DNA of 64,000 nt from Antedon mediterranea (Eukaryota; Echinodermata; Crinoidea; Comatulida; Antedonidae), in the NCBI RefSeq assembly GCF_964355755.1, contig NC_092677.1:16154101-16218100 (forward strand), written 5' to 3'. The notes beneath the pieces were generated by a model that ran no database searches, was not told the DNA's origin, and worked only from the letters and a program-made list of their open reading frames with translations. Position 1 is the first letter of the stretch. The number at the start of each line of letters is the position of its first letter. Positions 30,702 to 46,000 of the stretch are shown piece by piece. Made by a program: the position numbers and the translations under genes.

Positions 30702-31020
30702 GTTTGCAAATTTGATGCCTTCCGATTTTCAAGATATAAAATACAAACTACTGTACTTGCTTCTCACACACGACACCACCAACAACACCGGTTTTTCATA
30801 AACAACGTAGAGGCAACGCGCTGTACAACATCCAATCAAAAGGTATCTTTTATACCTAGATGGTTTGTAAAACGTGTTGTCATTGGTTGGTAAAGAAATT
30901 TCCCACACGCCACTTCTACAAATGTCTGCGGCCGCTAAAAAAATTATTCTTGCAGGTTTATACTGCATTTGACATGGTTATACAATTGAAGAGTATAAAT
31001 TGCGTACAAAAATAATTATA
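30702..31020. promoter_or_regulatory. Divergent SNRPB / NELFCD promoter region
   Basis: The two start codons are 319 bp apart in opposite orientation. CCAAT boxes occur on opposite strands: CCAAT at 30832-30836 and ATTGG at 30882-30886. CG-containing patches (CGCGC, GCGGCCGC) lie between AT-rich flanks, and no strong TATA box was seen. A shared housekeeping promoter is the simplest reading. An in-frame TGA at 30970-30972 precedes the NELFCD ATG by 51 nt and supports that start. Confidence 0.65.
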
Positions 31021-31050
31021 ATGGAAGACCAGTTTGAACCTTACGATGCG
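31021..31050 (+). CDS. NELFCD: NELFCD exon 1 (start codon)
   Basis: It encodes [10 protein letters not shown] and ends at donor GTATGT in phase 0. An in-frame TGA 51 nt upstream makes this the first usable ATG. Because the exon is short and poorly conserved, its support is the frame, the donor and the position opposite SNRPB. Confidence 0.72.
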
Positions 31051-34000
31051 GTATGTATTTATTTGTTATATAAACTAGAAATAATAAGTAACATTTCCTA
31101 GGCCGGTGTCGCCTCGGTGACTTGTTTTTTAGAATATCATTCACTGTATGCATCCATATGGATGGACTGTGTGGTGGTGGACGGGCGCTGCTGCCGCTTG
31201 TATTGACCGTGCCTAGGCCTAGGTTACACCAAAGAATATATAGAACAAGAATGAGTAATCCGTGGTTTTCCCTGTAACAGTGATTTATATAATAAGTCAG
31301 GGTATATACAACTTTTTGTGATGGTGACTTGTTTTTTAGAATATTATATAGGCCTATATCAATTATCATTAGGCCTAGCCTAGTAGCAGGCTAATTTGTT
31401 CAACATGCATGGAGTAAATTAGTAAAGTAAAGAATTATTATTCTTTACTCCATGATTTGTCATAATAACGAACTGGCTGCCTCTACGCGCCTAGTCGTAA
31501 ATCCAATCCTGATTCTTTTCTATATTCATCTACTGTGCCTGTGTTTACGTGTTTTCACAAAGGATAGTTTGATACCGGCGTGAAGTTGGTTACTTATTCC
31601 TTATTCGATATTCAATTTTTTTTGTGAAGTTGGATCCTTATTCGACATTCACATTCACATGTATGGGGCGCAATGTGTAATAATATTTTAATTAAATGAT
31701 TTTATACTTACGGCTTAGATTAACTAGGGCTATGATTTATAGGGCTATAACTTCGTTATAAACGGCATGGACCGGGATGACGATACATGGGTTCGGGCTA
31801 GTAGGGTCCAGTAGTTTCAGAAAAATACCACTTGCCCCGGTCCATGCCGTCTAGCTGTCATTTTACGCCATTTTAAAACCTTACTACAATTTAACGTTTT
31901 TAAAAATAAAAAATGCAATATAACCGGATGATTTATAGGGCTATAATTACGTGATAAACGGCATGGACCGGGATGACGATACATGGGTTGGGGCTAGTAG
32001 GGTCCAGTAGTTTCAGAAAAATACCACTTGACCCGGTCCATGCCGTCTAGCTGCCATTTCACGCCATTTTAAAACCTTACTACAATTTAACGTTTTTATA
32101 AAAAAATGCAATATAACCTAATGAAATATAGGGCTATAATTACGTTATAAACGGCATGGACCGGGATGACGATACATGGGTTGGGGCGAGTAGGGTCCAG
32201 TCATTTAAGAAAAATACCTCTTACCCAGGTCCATGCCGTCTAGCTGTCATTATACGCCATTTTAAAACGTTACTACAATTTAAGGTTTTCATAAAAAATG
32301 CAATGTAAACATATGATTTATAGGGCTATAATTACGTTATAAACGGCATGGACCGGGATGACGATACATGGGTTGGGGCAAGTAGGGTCCAGTCAATTCA
32401 GAAAAATACCTCTTACCCCGGTCCATGCCGTCTAGCTATCATTTTACGCCATTTTAAAACGTTACTACAATTTAACGTTTTTTTTAATAAAAAATGCAAT
32501 ATAACCGAATGGTTTATAGGGCTATAATTACGTTATAAACGGCATGGACCGGAATGACGATACATGGGTTGGGGCTAGTAGGGTCCAGTTGTTTCAGAAA
32601 AATACCACTTGACCCGGTCCATGCCGTCTAGCGGCCATTTCACGCCATTTTAAAACGTTACTACAATTTAACTTTTTTTATAAAAAATGCAACATAACCG
32701 GATGATATATAGGGCTATAATTACGTTATAAACGGCATGGACCGGGATGACGATACATGGGTTGGTGCGAGTAGGGTCCAGTCATTATAGAAAAGTACCA
32801 CTTGCCCCGGTCCATGCCGTCTAGCTGTCATTTTACGCCATTTTAAAAGGTTACTACAATTTAAGGTTTTTAAAAATAAAAAATGCACTATAAACGTATG
32901 ATTTATAGGGCTATAATTACGTTATAAACGGCATGGACCGGGATGACGATACATCGGTTGGGGCAAGTAGGGTCCAGTCAATTCAGGAAATACCACTTGC
33001 CCCGGTCCATGCCGTCTAGCTATCATTTTACGCCATTTCAAAACGTTACTACAATTTAACGTTTTTTAAAATAAAAAATGCAATATAACAGGATGATATA
33101 TAGGGCTATAATTACGTTATAAACGGCATGGACCGGGATAACGATACATGGGTTGGGGCGAATAGGGTCCATTCATTTCAGAAAAATACCACTTGCCCCG
33201 GTCCATGCCGTCTAGCTGTCATTTTAAGCCATTTTAAAACGTTACTGTTACTACAATTTAATTTTTTTTAAATAAAAAATGCAATATAACCGGATGATTT
33301 ATAGGGCTATAATTACGTGATAAACGGCATGGACCGGGATGACGATACATGGGTTGGGGCTAGTAGGGTCCTGTCGTTTCAGAAAAATACCACTTGCCTC
33401 GGTCCATGCCGTCTAGCTGTCATTTTACGCCATTTTAAAACGTTACTACAATTTAACGTTTTTTTAAATAAAAAATTCAATATAACAGGATGATATATAG
33501 GGCTATAATTACGTTATAAACGGCATGGACCGGAATGACGATACATGGGTTGGGGCGAGTAGGGTCCAGTCATTTCAGAAAAATACCACTTGCCCCGGTC
33601 CATGCCGTCTAGCTCTCATTTTACGCCATTTTAAAACGTTACCGGTCCTACAATTTAATTTTTAAAAATAAAAAATGCAATATAACCGAATGATTTATAG
33701 GGCTATAAATACGTTATAAACGGCATGGACCGGGATGACGATACATGGGTTGGGGCTAGAAGGGTCCAGTTATTTCAGAAATATACCTCTTACCCCGGTC
33801 CATGCCGTCTAGCTGTCATTATACGCCATTTTAAAACGTTACTACAATTTAAGGTTTTCATAAAAAATGCAATGTAAACATATGATTTATAGGGCTATAA
33901 TTACGTTATAAATGGCATGGACCGGGATGACGATACATGGGTTGGGGCGAGTAGGGTCCAGTCAATTCAGAAAAATACCACTTGCCCCGGTCCATGCCGT

Positions 34001-37000
34001 CTAGCTATCATTTTACGCCATTTTAAAACGTTACTACAATTTAACGTTTTTTTTAAATAAAAAATGCAATATAACCGAATGGTTTATAGGGCTATAATTA
34101 CGTTATAAACGGCATGGACCGGAATGACGATACATGGGTTGGGGCTAGTAGGGTCCAGTTGTTTCAGAAAAATACCACTTGACCCGGTCCATGCCGTCTA
34201 GCGGCCATTTCACGCCATTTTAAAACGTTACTACAATTTAACTTTTTTTATAAAAAATGCAACATAACCGGATGATATATAGGGCTATAATTACGTTATA
34301 AACGGCATGGACCGGGATGACGATACATGGGTTGGTGCGAGTAAGGTCCAGTCATTATAGAAAAGTACCACTTGCCCCGGTCCATGCCGTCTAGCTGTCA
34401 TTCTACGCCATTTTAAAAGGTTACTACAATTTAAGGTTTTTAAAAATAAAAAATGCACTATAAACGTATGATTTATAGGGCTATAATTACGTTATAAACG
34501 GCATGGACCGGGATGACGATACATCGGTTGGGGCAAGTAGGGTCCAGTCAATTCAGGAAATACCACTTGCCCCGGTCCATGCCGTCTAGCTATCATTTTA
34601 CGCCATTTCAAAACGTTACTACAATTTAACGTTTTTTTAAATAAAAAATGCAATATAACAGGATGATATATAGGCCTATAATTACGTTATAAACGGCATG
34701 GACCGGGATAACGATACATGGGTTGGGGCGAATAGGGTCCATTCATTTCAGAAAAATACCACTTGCCCCGGTCCATGCCGTCTAGCTGTCATTTTAAGCC
34801 ATTTTAAAAGGTTACTACAATTTAAGGTTTTTAAAAATAAAAAATGCACTATAAACGTATGATTTATAGGGCTATAATTACGTTATAAACGGCATGGACC
34901 GGGATGACGATACATCGGTTGGGGCAAGTAGGGTCCAGTCAATTCAGGAAATACCACTTGCCCCGGTCCATGCCGTCTAGCTATCATTTTACGCCATTTC
35001 AAAACGTTACTACAATTTAACGTTTTTAAAATAAAAAATGCAATATAAACGCATGATATAATAGGGCTATAATTACGTTATAAACGGCATGGACCGGGAT
35101 GACGATACATGGGTTGGGGCGAGTAGGGTCCAGTCATTTCAGAAAAATACGACTTGCCCCGGTCCATGCCGTCTAGCTGTCATTATACGACATTTTAAAA
35201 CGTTACTACAATTTAAGTTTTTTTAAATAAAAAATGCAATATAACCAAATGATTTATAGGGATATAATTACGTTATAAACGGCATGGACCGGGATGACGA
35301 TACATGGGTTGGGGCGAGTAGGGTCCAGTCATTTTAGAAAAATACCACTTGCCCCGGTCCATGCCGTCTAGCTGTCAATTTACGCCATTTTAAAACGTTA
35401 CTACAATTTAAGGTTTTCATAAAAAATGCAATGTAAACGTATGATTTATAGGGCTATAATTACGTTATAAACGGCATGGACCGGGATGAAGATACATGGG
35501 TTGGGGCAAGTAGTGTCCAGTCAATTCAGAAAAATACCACTTGCCCCGGTCCATGCCGTCTAGCTGTCATTTTACGCCATTTTAAAACGTTACTACAATT
35601 TAACGTTTTTAAAATAAAAAATGCAATATAAACGCATGATATAATAGGGCTATAATTACGTTATAAACGGCATGGACCGGGATGACGATACATGGGTTGG
35701 GGCCAGTATGGTCCAGTTGTTTCAGAAAAATACCACTTGCTCCGGTCCATGCCGTCTAGCTGTCATTTTACGCCATTTTAAAACGTTACTAAAATTTACG
35801 TTTTTTTAAATAAAAAGTGCAATATAACCGAATGATTTTTAAGGCTATAATTACGTTATAAACGGCATGGACCGGGATGACGATACATGGGTTGGGGCAA
35901 GTATGGTCCATTCGTTTCAGAAAAATACCACTTGCCCTGGTCCATGCCGTCTAGCTGCCATTTTACGCCATTTTAAAACGTTACTACAATTTAAGGTTTT
36001 CATAAAAAATGCAATGTAAACGTATGATTTATAGGGCTATAATTACGTTATAAACGGCATGGACCGGGATTACGATACATGGGTTGGGGCGAGTAGCGTC
36101 CAGTCATTTCAGAGAAATACCACTTGCCCCGGTCCATGCCGTCTAGCTGTCATTTTACGCCATTTTAAAACGTTACTACAATTTAAGGTTTTCATAAAAA
36201 ATGCAATGTAAACGTATGATTTATAGGGCTATATTTACGTTATAAACGGCATGGACCGGGATGAAGATACATGGGTTGGGGCAAGTAGGGTCCAGTCAAT
36301 TCAGAAAAATACCACTTGCCCCGGTCCATCCCGTCTAGCTATCATTTTACGCCATTTTAAAACGTTACTAAAATTTACGTTTTTTAAAATAAAAAATGCA
36401 ATATAACCGAATGATTTATAGGGCTATAATTACGTTATAAACGGCATGGACCGGGATGACGATACATGGGTTGGGGCCAGTATGGTCCAGTTGTTTCAGA
36501 AAAATACCACTTGCTCCGGTCCATGCCGTCTAGCTGTCATTTTACGCCATTATAAAACGTTACTACAATTTAACGTTTATAAAATAAAAAATGCAATATA
36601 AACGCATGATATAATAGGGCTATAATTACGTTATAAACGGCATGGACCGGGATGACGATACATGGGTTGGGGCGAGTAGGGTCCAGTCATTTCAGAAAAA
36701 TACGACTTGCCCCAGACCATGCCGTCTAGCTGTCATTTTACGACATTTTAAAACGTTACTACAATTTAAGTTTTTTAAAATAAAAAATGCAATATAACCG
36801 AATGATTTATAGGGATATAATTACGTTATAAATGGCATGGACCGGGATTACGATACATGGGTTGGGGCGAGTAGCGTCTAGTCATTTCAGAGAAATACCA
36901 CTTGCCCCGGTCCATGGCGTCTAGCTGTTATTTTACGCCATTTTAAAACGTTACGACAATTTAAGGTTTTCATAAAAAATGCAATGTAAACGTATGATTT

Positions 37001-40000
37001 ATAGGGCTATAATTACGTTATAAACGGCATGGACCGGGATGAAGATACATGGGTTGGGGCAAGTAGGGTCCAGTCAATTCAGAAAAATACCACTTGCCCC
37101 GGTCCATGCCGTCTAGCTATCATTTTACGCCATTTTAAAACGTTACTAAAATTTACGTTTTTTAAAATAAAAAATGCAATATAACCGAATGATTTATAAG
37201 GCTATAATTACGTTATAAACGGCATGGACCGGGATGACGATACATGGGTTGGGGCAAGTATGGTCCATTCGTTTCAGAAAAATACCAGTTGCTCCGGTCC
37301 ATGCCGTCTAGCTGTCATTTTACGCCATTATAAAACGTTACTACAATTTAACGTTTTTAAAATAAAAAATGCAATATAAACGCATGATATAATAGGGCTA
37401 TAATTACGTTATAAACGGCATGGACCGGGATGACGATACATGGGTTGGGGCGAGTAGGGTCCAGTCATTTCAGAAAAATACGACTTGCCCCGGTCCATAC
37501 CGTCTAGCTGTCATTTTACGACATTTTAAAACGTTACTACAATTTAAGTTTTTTTAAATATAAAATGCAATATAACCGAATGATTTATAGGGATATAATT
37601 ACGTTATAAACGGCATGGACCGGGATGACGATACATGGGTTGGGGCTAGTAGGGTCCAGTCGTTTTAGAAAAATACCACTTGTCCGGTCCATGCCGTCTA
37701 GCTGCCATTTTACGCCATTTTAAATCGTTACTACAATTTAACGTTTTTATAAAAAATGCAATATAACCGGATGGTATATAGGGCTATAATTACGTTATAA
37801 ACGGCATGGACCGGGATGACAATACATGAGTTAGAGCGAGTAGGGTCCAGTCATTTCAGAAAATTACCTCTAGCCCCGGTCCATGCCGTCTAGCTGTCAT
37901 TTTACGCCATTTTAAAACGTTACTACAATTTAAGATTTTTTTTAAAATAAAAAATGCAATATAACCGAATTATTTATAGGGCTATAATTACGTTATAAAC
38001 GGCATGGACCGGGATGACGATACATGGGTTGGGGCTAGTAAGGTCCAGTCGTTTCAGTAAAATACCACTTGACCCGGTCCATGCCGTCTAGCGGCCATTT
38101 CACGCTATTTTAAAACGTTACTACAATTTAACTTTTTTATAAAAAATACAATATAACCGGATGATATAATTATAGGGCTATAATTACGTTATAAACGGCA
38201 TGGACCGGGATGACGATACATGGGTTGGTGCGAGTAGGGTCCAGTCATTATAGAAAAGTACCACTTGCCGTCTAGTTGTCATTTTACGCCATTTTAAAAC
38301 GTTACTACAATTTAACGTTTTTAAAAATAAAAAATGCACTATAAACGTATGGTTTATAGGGCTATAATTACGTTATAAACGCCATGGACCGGGATTACGA
38401 TACATTGATTGGGGCAAGTAGGGTCCAGTCATTTCACCCACGTATCGTCATCCCGGTCCATGCCGTTTATAACGTAATTATAGCCCTATAAATCATGCGT
38501 TTATATTGCTTTTTTTTTTTTAAAGTTCAATTGTAGTAACGTTTTAAAATGGCGTAAAATGGCAGCTAGACGGTATGGACAGGGGCAAGTGGTCTTTTTC
38601 TATAATGACTGGACCCTACTCGCCCCAACCCATGTCGTCATCCCGGTCCATGCCGTTTATAACGTAATTATAGCCCTATATATCATCCGTTTATATTGCA
38701 TTTTTTATAAAAACGTTAAATTGTAGTAACGTTTTAAAATGTCGTAAAATCGCAGCTAGACGGCATGGACCGGGGCAAGTGGTATTTTTCTGAAACGACT
38801 GGACCCTACTAGCCCCAACCCATTTGTCGTCATCCCGGTCCATGCCGTTTATAACGTAATAATAGCCCTATAAATCATGTGTTTATATTCCATTTTTTAT
38901 TTTAAAAAACGTTAAATTGTAGTAACGTTTTAAAATGGCGTAATATGAAAGCTAGACGGCATGGACCGGGGCAAGTGGTATTTTTCGAAATGACTGGACC
39001 CTACTCGCCCCAACCCATATATCGTCATCCCTGTCCATGCAGTTTATAACGTAATTATAGCCCTGTAAATCATATGTTTATATTGCATTTTTTAATTTAA
39101 AAATCGTTAAATTGTAGTAACGTTTTAAAATGGCGTAAAATGACAGCTAGACGGCATGGACCGGGGCAAGTGGTATTTTTCTGAAACGACTGGACCCTGC
39201 TAGCCCCAACCCATGTATCGTCATCCCGGTCCATACCGTTTATAACGTAATTATAGCCCTATATATCATCCGGTTATATTGCATTTTTTATAAAAAAAAA
39301 ATTAAATTGTAGTAACATTTAAAATGGCGTAAAATGACAGCTAGACGGCATGGACCGGGGTAAGAGGTATTTTTTTTAAATGACTGGACCCTACTCGTCC
39401 CAACCCATGTATCGTCATCCCGGTCCATGCCGTTTATAACGTAATTATAGCCCTATATATCATCCGGTTATATTGCATTTTTTATAAAAACGTTAAATTG
39501 TAGTAAGGTTTTAAAATGGCGTGAAATGGCAAGTAGACAGCATGGACCGGGTAAAGTGGTATTTTTCTGAAACTACTGGACCCTACTAGCCCCAACCCAT
39601 GTATCGTCATCCCGGTCCATGCCGTTTATAACTTAATTATAGCCTTATAAATCATTCGGTTATATTGCATTTTTTATTTAAAAAAATTAAATTGTAGTAC
39701 CGGTAACGTTTTAAAATGGCGTAAAATGACAGCTAGACGGCATGGACCGGGAAAAGTGGTATTGTTATGCAATGACTGGACCCGACTCGACCCAACCCAT
39801 GTATCGTCATCCCGGTCCATGCCGTTTATAACGTAATTATAGCCCTATATATCATTCGGTTATATTGCATTTTTTATAAAAAAAAACGTTAAATTTTAGT
39901 AACGTTTTATAATGGCGTTAAATGATAGCTAGACGGCATGGACCGGGGCAAGTGGTATTTTTCTGAAATGACTAGACCCTACTCGCCCCAACCCATGTAT

Positions 40001-43000
40001 CGTCATCCCGGTCCATGCCGTTTATAACGTAATTATAGGCCTATATGTACGTCATCCGCTTATATTCTATTTTTCATTTTAAAAAAACTTAAATTGTAGT
40101 AACGTTTTAAAATGGCGTAAAATGGCAGCTACACGGCATGGACCGGGGCAAGTGGTATTTTTCTGAAACGACAGGAACCTACTAGCCCCAACCCATGTAT
40201 CGTCATCCCGGTCCATGCCGTTTATAACGTAATTATAGCCCTAAATATCTTCCGGTTAAATTGCATTTTTTATAAAAAAAAAACTTAAATTGTAATAACA
40301 TTTTAAAATGGCGTAAAATGGCAGCTAGACGGTATGGACCGGGGCAAGTGGTACTTTTCTATAATGACTGGATCCTACTCGCACCAACCCATATTCGTCA
40401 TCCCGGTCCATGCCGTTTATAACGTAATTATAGCCCTATATATCATCCGGTTATATTGCATTTTTTATAAAAAAGTTAAATTGTAGTAACGTTTTAAAAT
40501 GGCGTGAAATGGCCGCTAGACGGCATGGACCGGGTCAAGTGGTATTTTTCTGAAACGACTGGACCCTACTAGATCCAACCCATGTATCGTCATCTCGGTC
40601 CATGCCGTTTATAACGTAATTATAGACCTATACATCATTCGGTTATATTGCATTTTTTATAAAAAAAAAAACGTTAAATTGTAGTAACGTTTTAAAATGG
40701 CGTAAAATGATAGCTAGACGGCATGGACCGGGGCAAGTGGTATTATTCTGAATTGACTGGACCCTACTTGCCCCAACCCATGTATCGTCATCCCGGTCCA
40801 TGCCGTTTATAACGTAATTATAGACCCTTAAATCATTCGGTTATATTGCATTTTTTATATAAAAAAAACCGTTAAATTGTAGTAACGTTTTAAAATGGCG
40901 TAAAATGATAGCTAGACGGCATGGACCGGGGCAAGTGGTATTTTTCTGAATTGACTGGACCCTACTTGCCCCAACCCATGTATCGTCATCCCGGTCCATG
41001 CCGTTTATAACGTAATTATAGCCCTATAAATCATATGTTTACATTACATTTTTTATGAAAACCTTAAATTGTAGTAACGTTTTAAAATGGCGTAAAATGA
41101 CAGCTAGACGGCATGGACCGGGGTAAGAGGTATTTTTCTTAAATGACTGGACCCTACTCGCCCCAACCCATGTATCGTCATCCCGGTCCATGCCGTTTAT
41201 AACGTAATTATAGCCCTATATTTCATCAGGTTATATTGCATTTTTTATAAAAACGTTTAAATTGTAGTAAGGTTTTAAAATGGCGTGAAATGGCAGCTAG
41301 ACGGCATGGACCGGGTCAAGTGGTATTTTTCTGAAACTACTGGACCCTACTAGCCTCAACCCATGTATCGTCATCCCGGTCTATGCCGTTTATAACGTAA
41401 TTATAGCCCTATAAATCATTCGGTTATATTGCATTTTGTATTTAAAAAAAAATTAAATTGTAGTACCGGTAATGTTTTGAAATGGCGTAAAATGGCAGCT
41501 AGACGGCATGGACCGGGGCAAGTGGTATTTTTCTGAAACGACAGGACCCTACTAGCCCCAACCCATGTATCGTCATCCCGGTCCATGCCGTTTATAACGT
41601 AATTATAGCCCTATAAATCATACGGTTATATTGCATTTTTTATAAAAAAAAAACTTAAATTGTGGTAACGTTTTAAAATGGCGTAAAATGGAAGCTAGAC
41701 GGCATGGACAGGGACAAGTGGTATATTTCTAAAACGACTGGACCCTACTAGCCCCAATCCATGTATCTTTATCCCGGTCCATGCCGTTTATAACGTAATT
41801 ATAGCCCTATAAATCATTCGGTTATATTGCATTTTTTATAAAAAAAAGACGTTAAATTGTATTAATGTTTTAAAATGGCGTAAAATGATAGCTAGACGGC
41901 ATGGACCGGGGCAAGTGGTATTTTTCTGAATTGACTGGACCCTACTTGCCCCAACCCCGTGTATCGTCTTCCCGGTCCATGCCGTTTATAACGTAATTAT
42001 AGCCCTATAAATCATACGTTTACATTGCATTTTTTATGAAAAGCTTAAATTGTAGTCACGTTTTAAAATGGCGTAAAATGACAGCTAGACGGCATGGACC
42101 GGGGTAAGATGTATTTTTCTTAAATGACTGGACCCTACTCGCCCCAACCCATGTATCGTCATCCCGGTCCATGCCGTTTATAACGTAATTATAGCCCTAT
42201 TATATCATGCGTTTATATTGCATTTTTTATTTTTAAAACGTTAAATTGTAGTAACGTTTTAAAATGGAGTAAAATGACAGCTAAACGGCATGGACCGGGG
42301 CAAGTGGTATTTTTCCGAAATGACTAGACCCTACTCATCCCAACCCATGCATCGTCATCCCGGTCCATGCCGTTTATAACGTAATTATAGCCCTATAAAT
42401 CATACGTTTATAGTGCATTTTTTATTTTTAAAAACCTTAAATTGTAGTAACCTTTTAAAATGGCGTAAAATGACAGCTAGACGGCATGGACCGGGGCAAG
42501 TGGTACTTTTCTATAATGACTGGACCCTACTCGCACCAACCCATGTATCGTCATCCCGGTCCATGCCGTTTATAACGTAATTATAGCCCTATATATCATC
42601 CGGTTATGTTGCATTTTTTATAAAAAAAGTTAAATTGTAGTAACGTTTTAAAATGGCGTGAAATGGCCGCTAGACGGCATGGACCGGGTCAAGTGGTATT
42701 TTTCTGAAAAAACTGGACCCTACTAGCCCCAAACCATGTATCGTCATTCCGGTCCATGCCGTTTATAACGTAATTATAGCCCTATAAATCATATGTTTAC
42801 ATTGCATTTTTTATGAAAACCTTAAATTGTAGTAACGTTTTAAAATGGCGTATAATGACAGCTAGACGGCATGGACCGGGTCAAGTGGTATTTTTCTGAA
42901 ACTACTGGACCCTACTAGCCCCAACCCATGTATCGTCATCCCGGTCCATGCCGTTTATAACGTAATTATAGCCCTATAAATCATTCGGTTATATTGCATT

Positions 43001-46000
43001 TTGTATTTAAAAAAATTAAATTGTAGTAACAGTAACGTTTTAAAATGGCTTAAAATGACAGCTAGACGGCATGGACCGGGGCAAGTGGTATTTTTCTGAA
43101 ATGAATGGACCCTATTCGCCCCAACCCATGTATCGTTATCCCGGTCCATGCCGTTTATAACGTAATTATAGCCCTATATATCATCCTGTTATATTGCATT
43201 TTTTATTTAAAAAAACGTTAAATTGTAGTAACGTTTTGAAATGGCGTAAAATGATAGCTAGATGGCATGGACCGGGGCAAGTGGTATTTCCTGAATTGAC
43301 TGGACCCTACTTGCCCCAACCGATGTATCGTCATCCGGGTCCATGCCGTTTATAACGTAATTATAGCCCTATAAACCATTCGGTTATATTGCATTTTTTA
43401 TTTAAAAAAACGTTAAATTGTAGTAACGTTTTAAAATGGCGTAAAATGATAGCTAGACGGCATGGACCGGGGCAAGTGGTATTTTTCTGAATTGACTGGA
43501 CCCTACTTGCCCCAACCCATGTATCATCATCCTGGTCCATGCCGTTTATAACGTAATTATAGCCCTATAAATCATATGTTTACATTGCATTTTTTATGAA
43601 AACCTTAAATTGTAGTAACGTTTTAAAATGGCGTATAATGACAGCTAGACGGCATGGACCGGGGTAAGAGGTATTTTTCTTAAATGACTGGACCCTACTC
43701 GCCCCAACCCATGTATCGTCATCCCGGTCCATGCCGTTTATAACGTAATTATAGCCCTATATTTCATTAGGTTATATTGCTTTTTTTTATAAAAACGTTA
43801 GATTGTAGTAAGGTTTTAAAATGGCGTGAAATGGCAGCTAGACGGCATGGACCGGGTCAAGTGGTATTTTTCTGAAACTACTAGACCCTACTAGCCCCAA
43901 CCCATGTATCGTCATCCCGGTCCATGCCGTTTATAACGTAATTATAGCCCTATAAATCATTCGGTTATATTGCATTTTGTATTTAAAAAAATTAAATTGT
44001 AGTAACAGTAACGTTTTAAAATGGCTTAAAATGACAGCTAGACGGCATGGACCGGGGCAAGTGGTATTTTTCTGAAATGAATGGACCCTACTCGCCCCAA
44101 CCCATGTATCGTTATCCCGGTCCATGCCGTTTATAACGTAATTATAGCCCTATATATCATCCTGTTATATTGCATTTTTTATTTAAAAAAACGTTAAATT
44201 GTAGTACCGTTTTGAAATGGCGTAAAATGATAGCTAGACGGCATGGACCGGGGCAAGTGATATTTTTCTGAATTGACTGGACCCTACTTGCCTCAACCGA
44301 TGTATCGTCATCCCGGTCCATGCCGTTTATAACGTAATTATAGCCCTATAAATCATTCGGTTATATTGCATTTTTTATATAAACAAAACGTTAAATTGTA
44401 GTAACGTTTTAAAATGGCGTAAAATGATAGCTAGACGGCATGGACCGGGGCAAGTGGTATTTTTCTGAATTGACTGGACCCTACTTGCCCCAACCCATGT
44501 ATCGTCATCCCGGTCCATGCCGTTTATAACGTAATTATAGCCCTATACATCAAACGTTTACATTGCATTTTTTATGAAAACCTTAAATTGTAGTAACGTT
44601 TTAAAATGGCGTAAAATGACAGCTAGACGGCATGGACCGGGGTAAGAGGTATTTTTCTGAAATGACTGGACACTACTCGCCCCAACCCATGTATCGTCAT
44701 CCCGGTCCATGCCGTTTATAACGTAATTATAGCCCTATAAATCATACGTTTACATTGCATTTTTTATGAAAACCTTAAATTGTAGTAACGTTTTAAAATG
44801 GCGTAAAATGACAGCTAGACGGCATGGACCGGGGTAAGAGGTATTTTTCTGAAATAACTGGACCCTACTCGCCCCAACCCATGTATCGTCATCCCGGTCT
44901 ATGCCGTTTATAACGTAATTATAGCCCTATATTTTATCCATTTATATTGCAATTTTTATAAAAACGTGAAATTGTAGTAAGGTTTTAAAATGGCGTGAAA
45001 TGGCAGCTAGACGGCATGGACCGGGGTAAGAGGTATTTTTCTGAAATAACTGGACCCTACTAGCCCCAACCCATGTATCGTCATCCCGGTCCATGCCGTT
45101 TATAACGTATTTATAGCCCTATAAATCATTCGGTTATATTGCATTTTTTATTTTTAAAAATTAAATTGTAGGACCGGTAACGTTTTAAAATGGCGTAAAA
45201 TGACAGCTAGACGGCATGGACCGGGGCAAGTGGTATTTTTCTGAAATGACTGGACCCTACTCGCCCCAACCCATGTATCGCCATTCCGGTCCATGCCGTT
45301 TATAACGTAATTATAGCCCTATATATCATTCGGTTATATTGCATTTTTTATTTAAAAAAACGTTAAATTGTAGTAACGTTTTAAAATGGCGTAAAATGAC
45401 AGCTAGAAGGCATGGACCGAGGCAAGTGGTATTTTTCTGAAACGACAGGACCCTACTAGCCCCAACCCATGTATCGTCATGCCGGTCCATGCCGTTTATC
45501 ACGTAAATATAGCCCTATAAATCATCCGGTTATATTGCATTTTTTATTTAAAAAAAATTAAATTGTAGTAACAGTAACGTTTTAAAATGGCTTAAAATGA
45601 CAGCTAGACGGCATGGACCGGGGCAAGTGGTATTTTTCTGAAATGAATGGACCCTATTCGCCCCAACCCATGTATCGTTATCCCGGTCCATGCCGTTTAT
45701 AACGTAATTATAGGCCTATATATCATCCTGTTATATTGCATTTTTTATTTAAAAAAACGTTAAATTGTAGTAACGTTTGGAAATGGCGTAAAATTATAGC
45801 TAGACGGCATGGACCGGGGCAAGTGGTATTTCCTGAATTGACTGGACCCTACTTGCCCCAACCGATGTATCGTCATCCCGGTCCATGCCGTTTATAACGT
45901 AATTATAGCCCTATAAATCATACGTTTATAGTGCATTTTTTATTTTTAAAAACCTTAAATTGTAGTAACCTTTTAAAATGGCGTAGAATGACAGCTAGAC

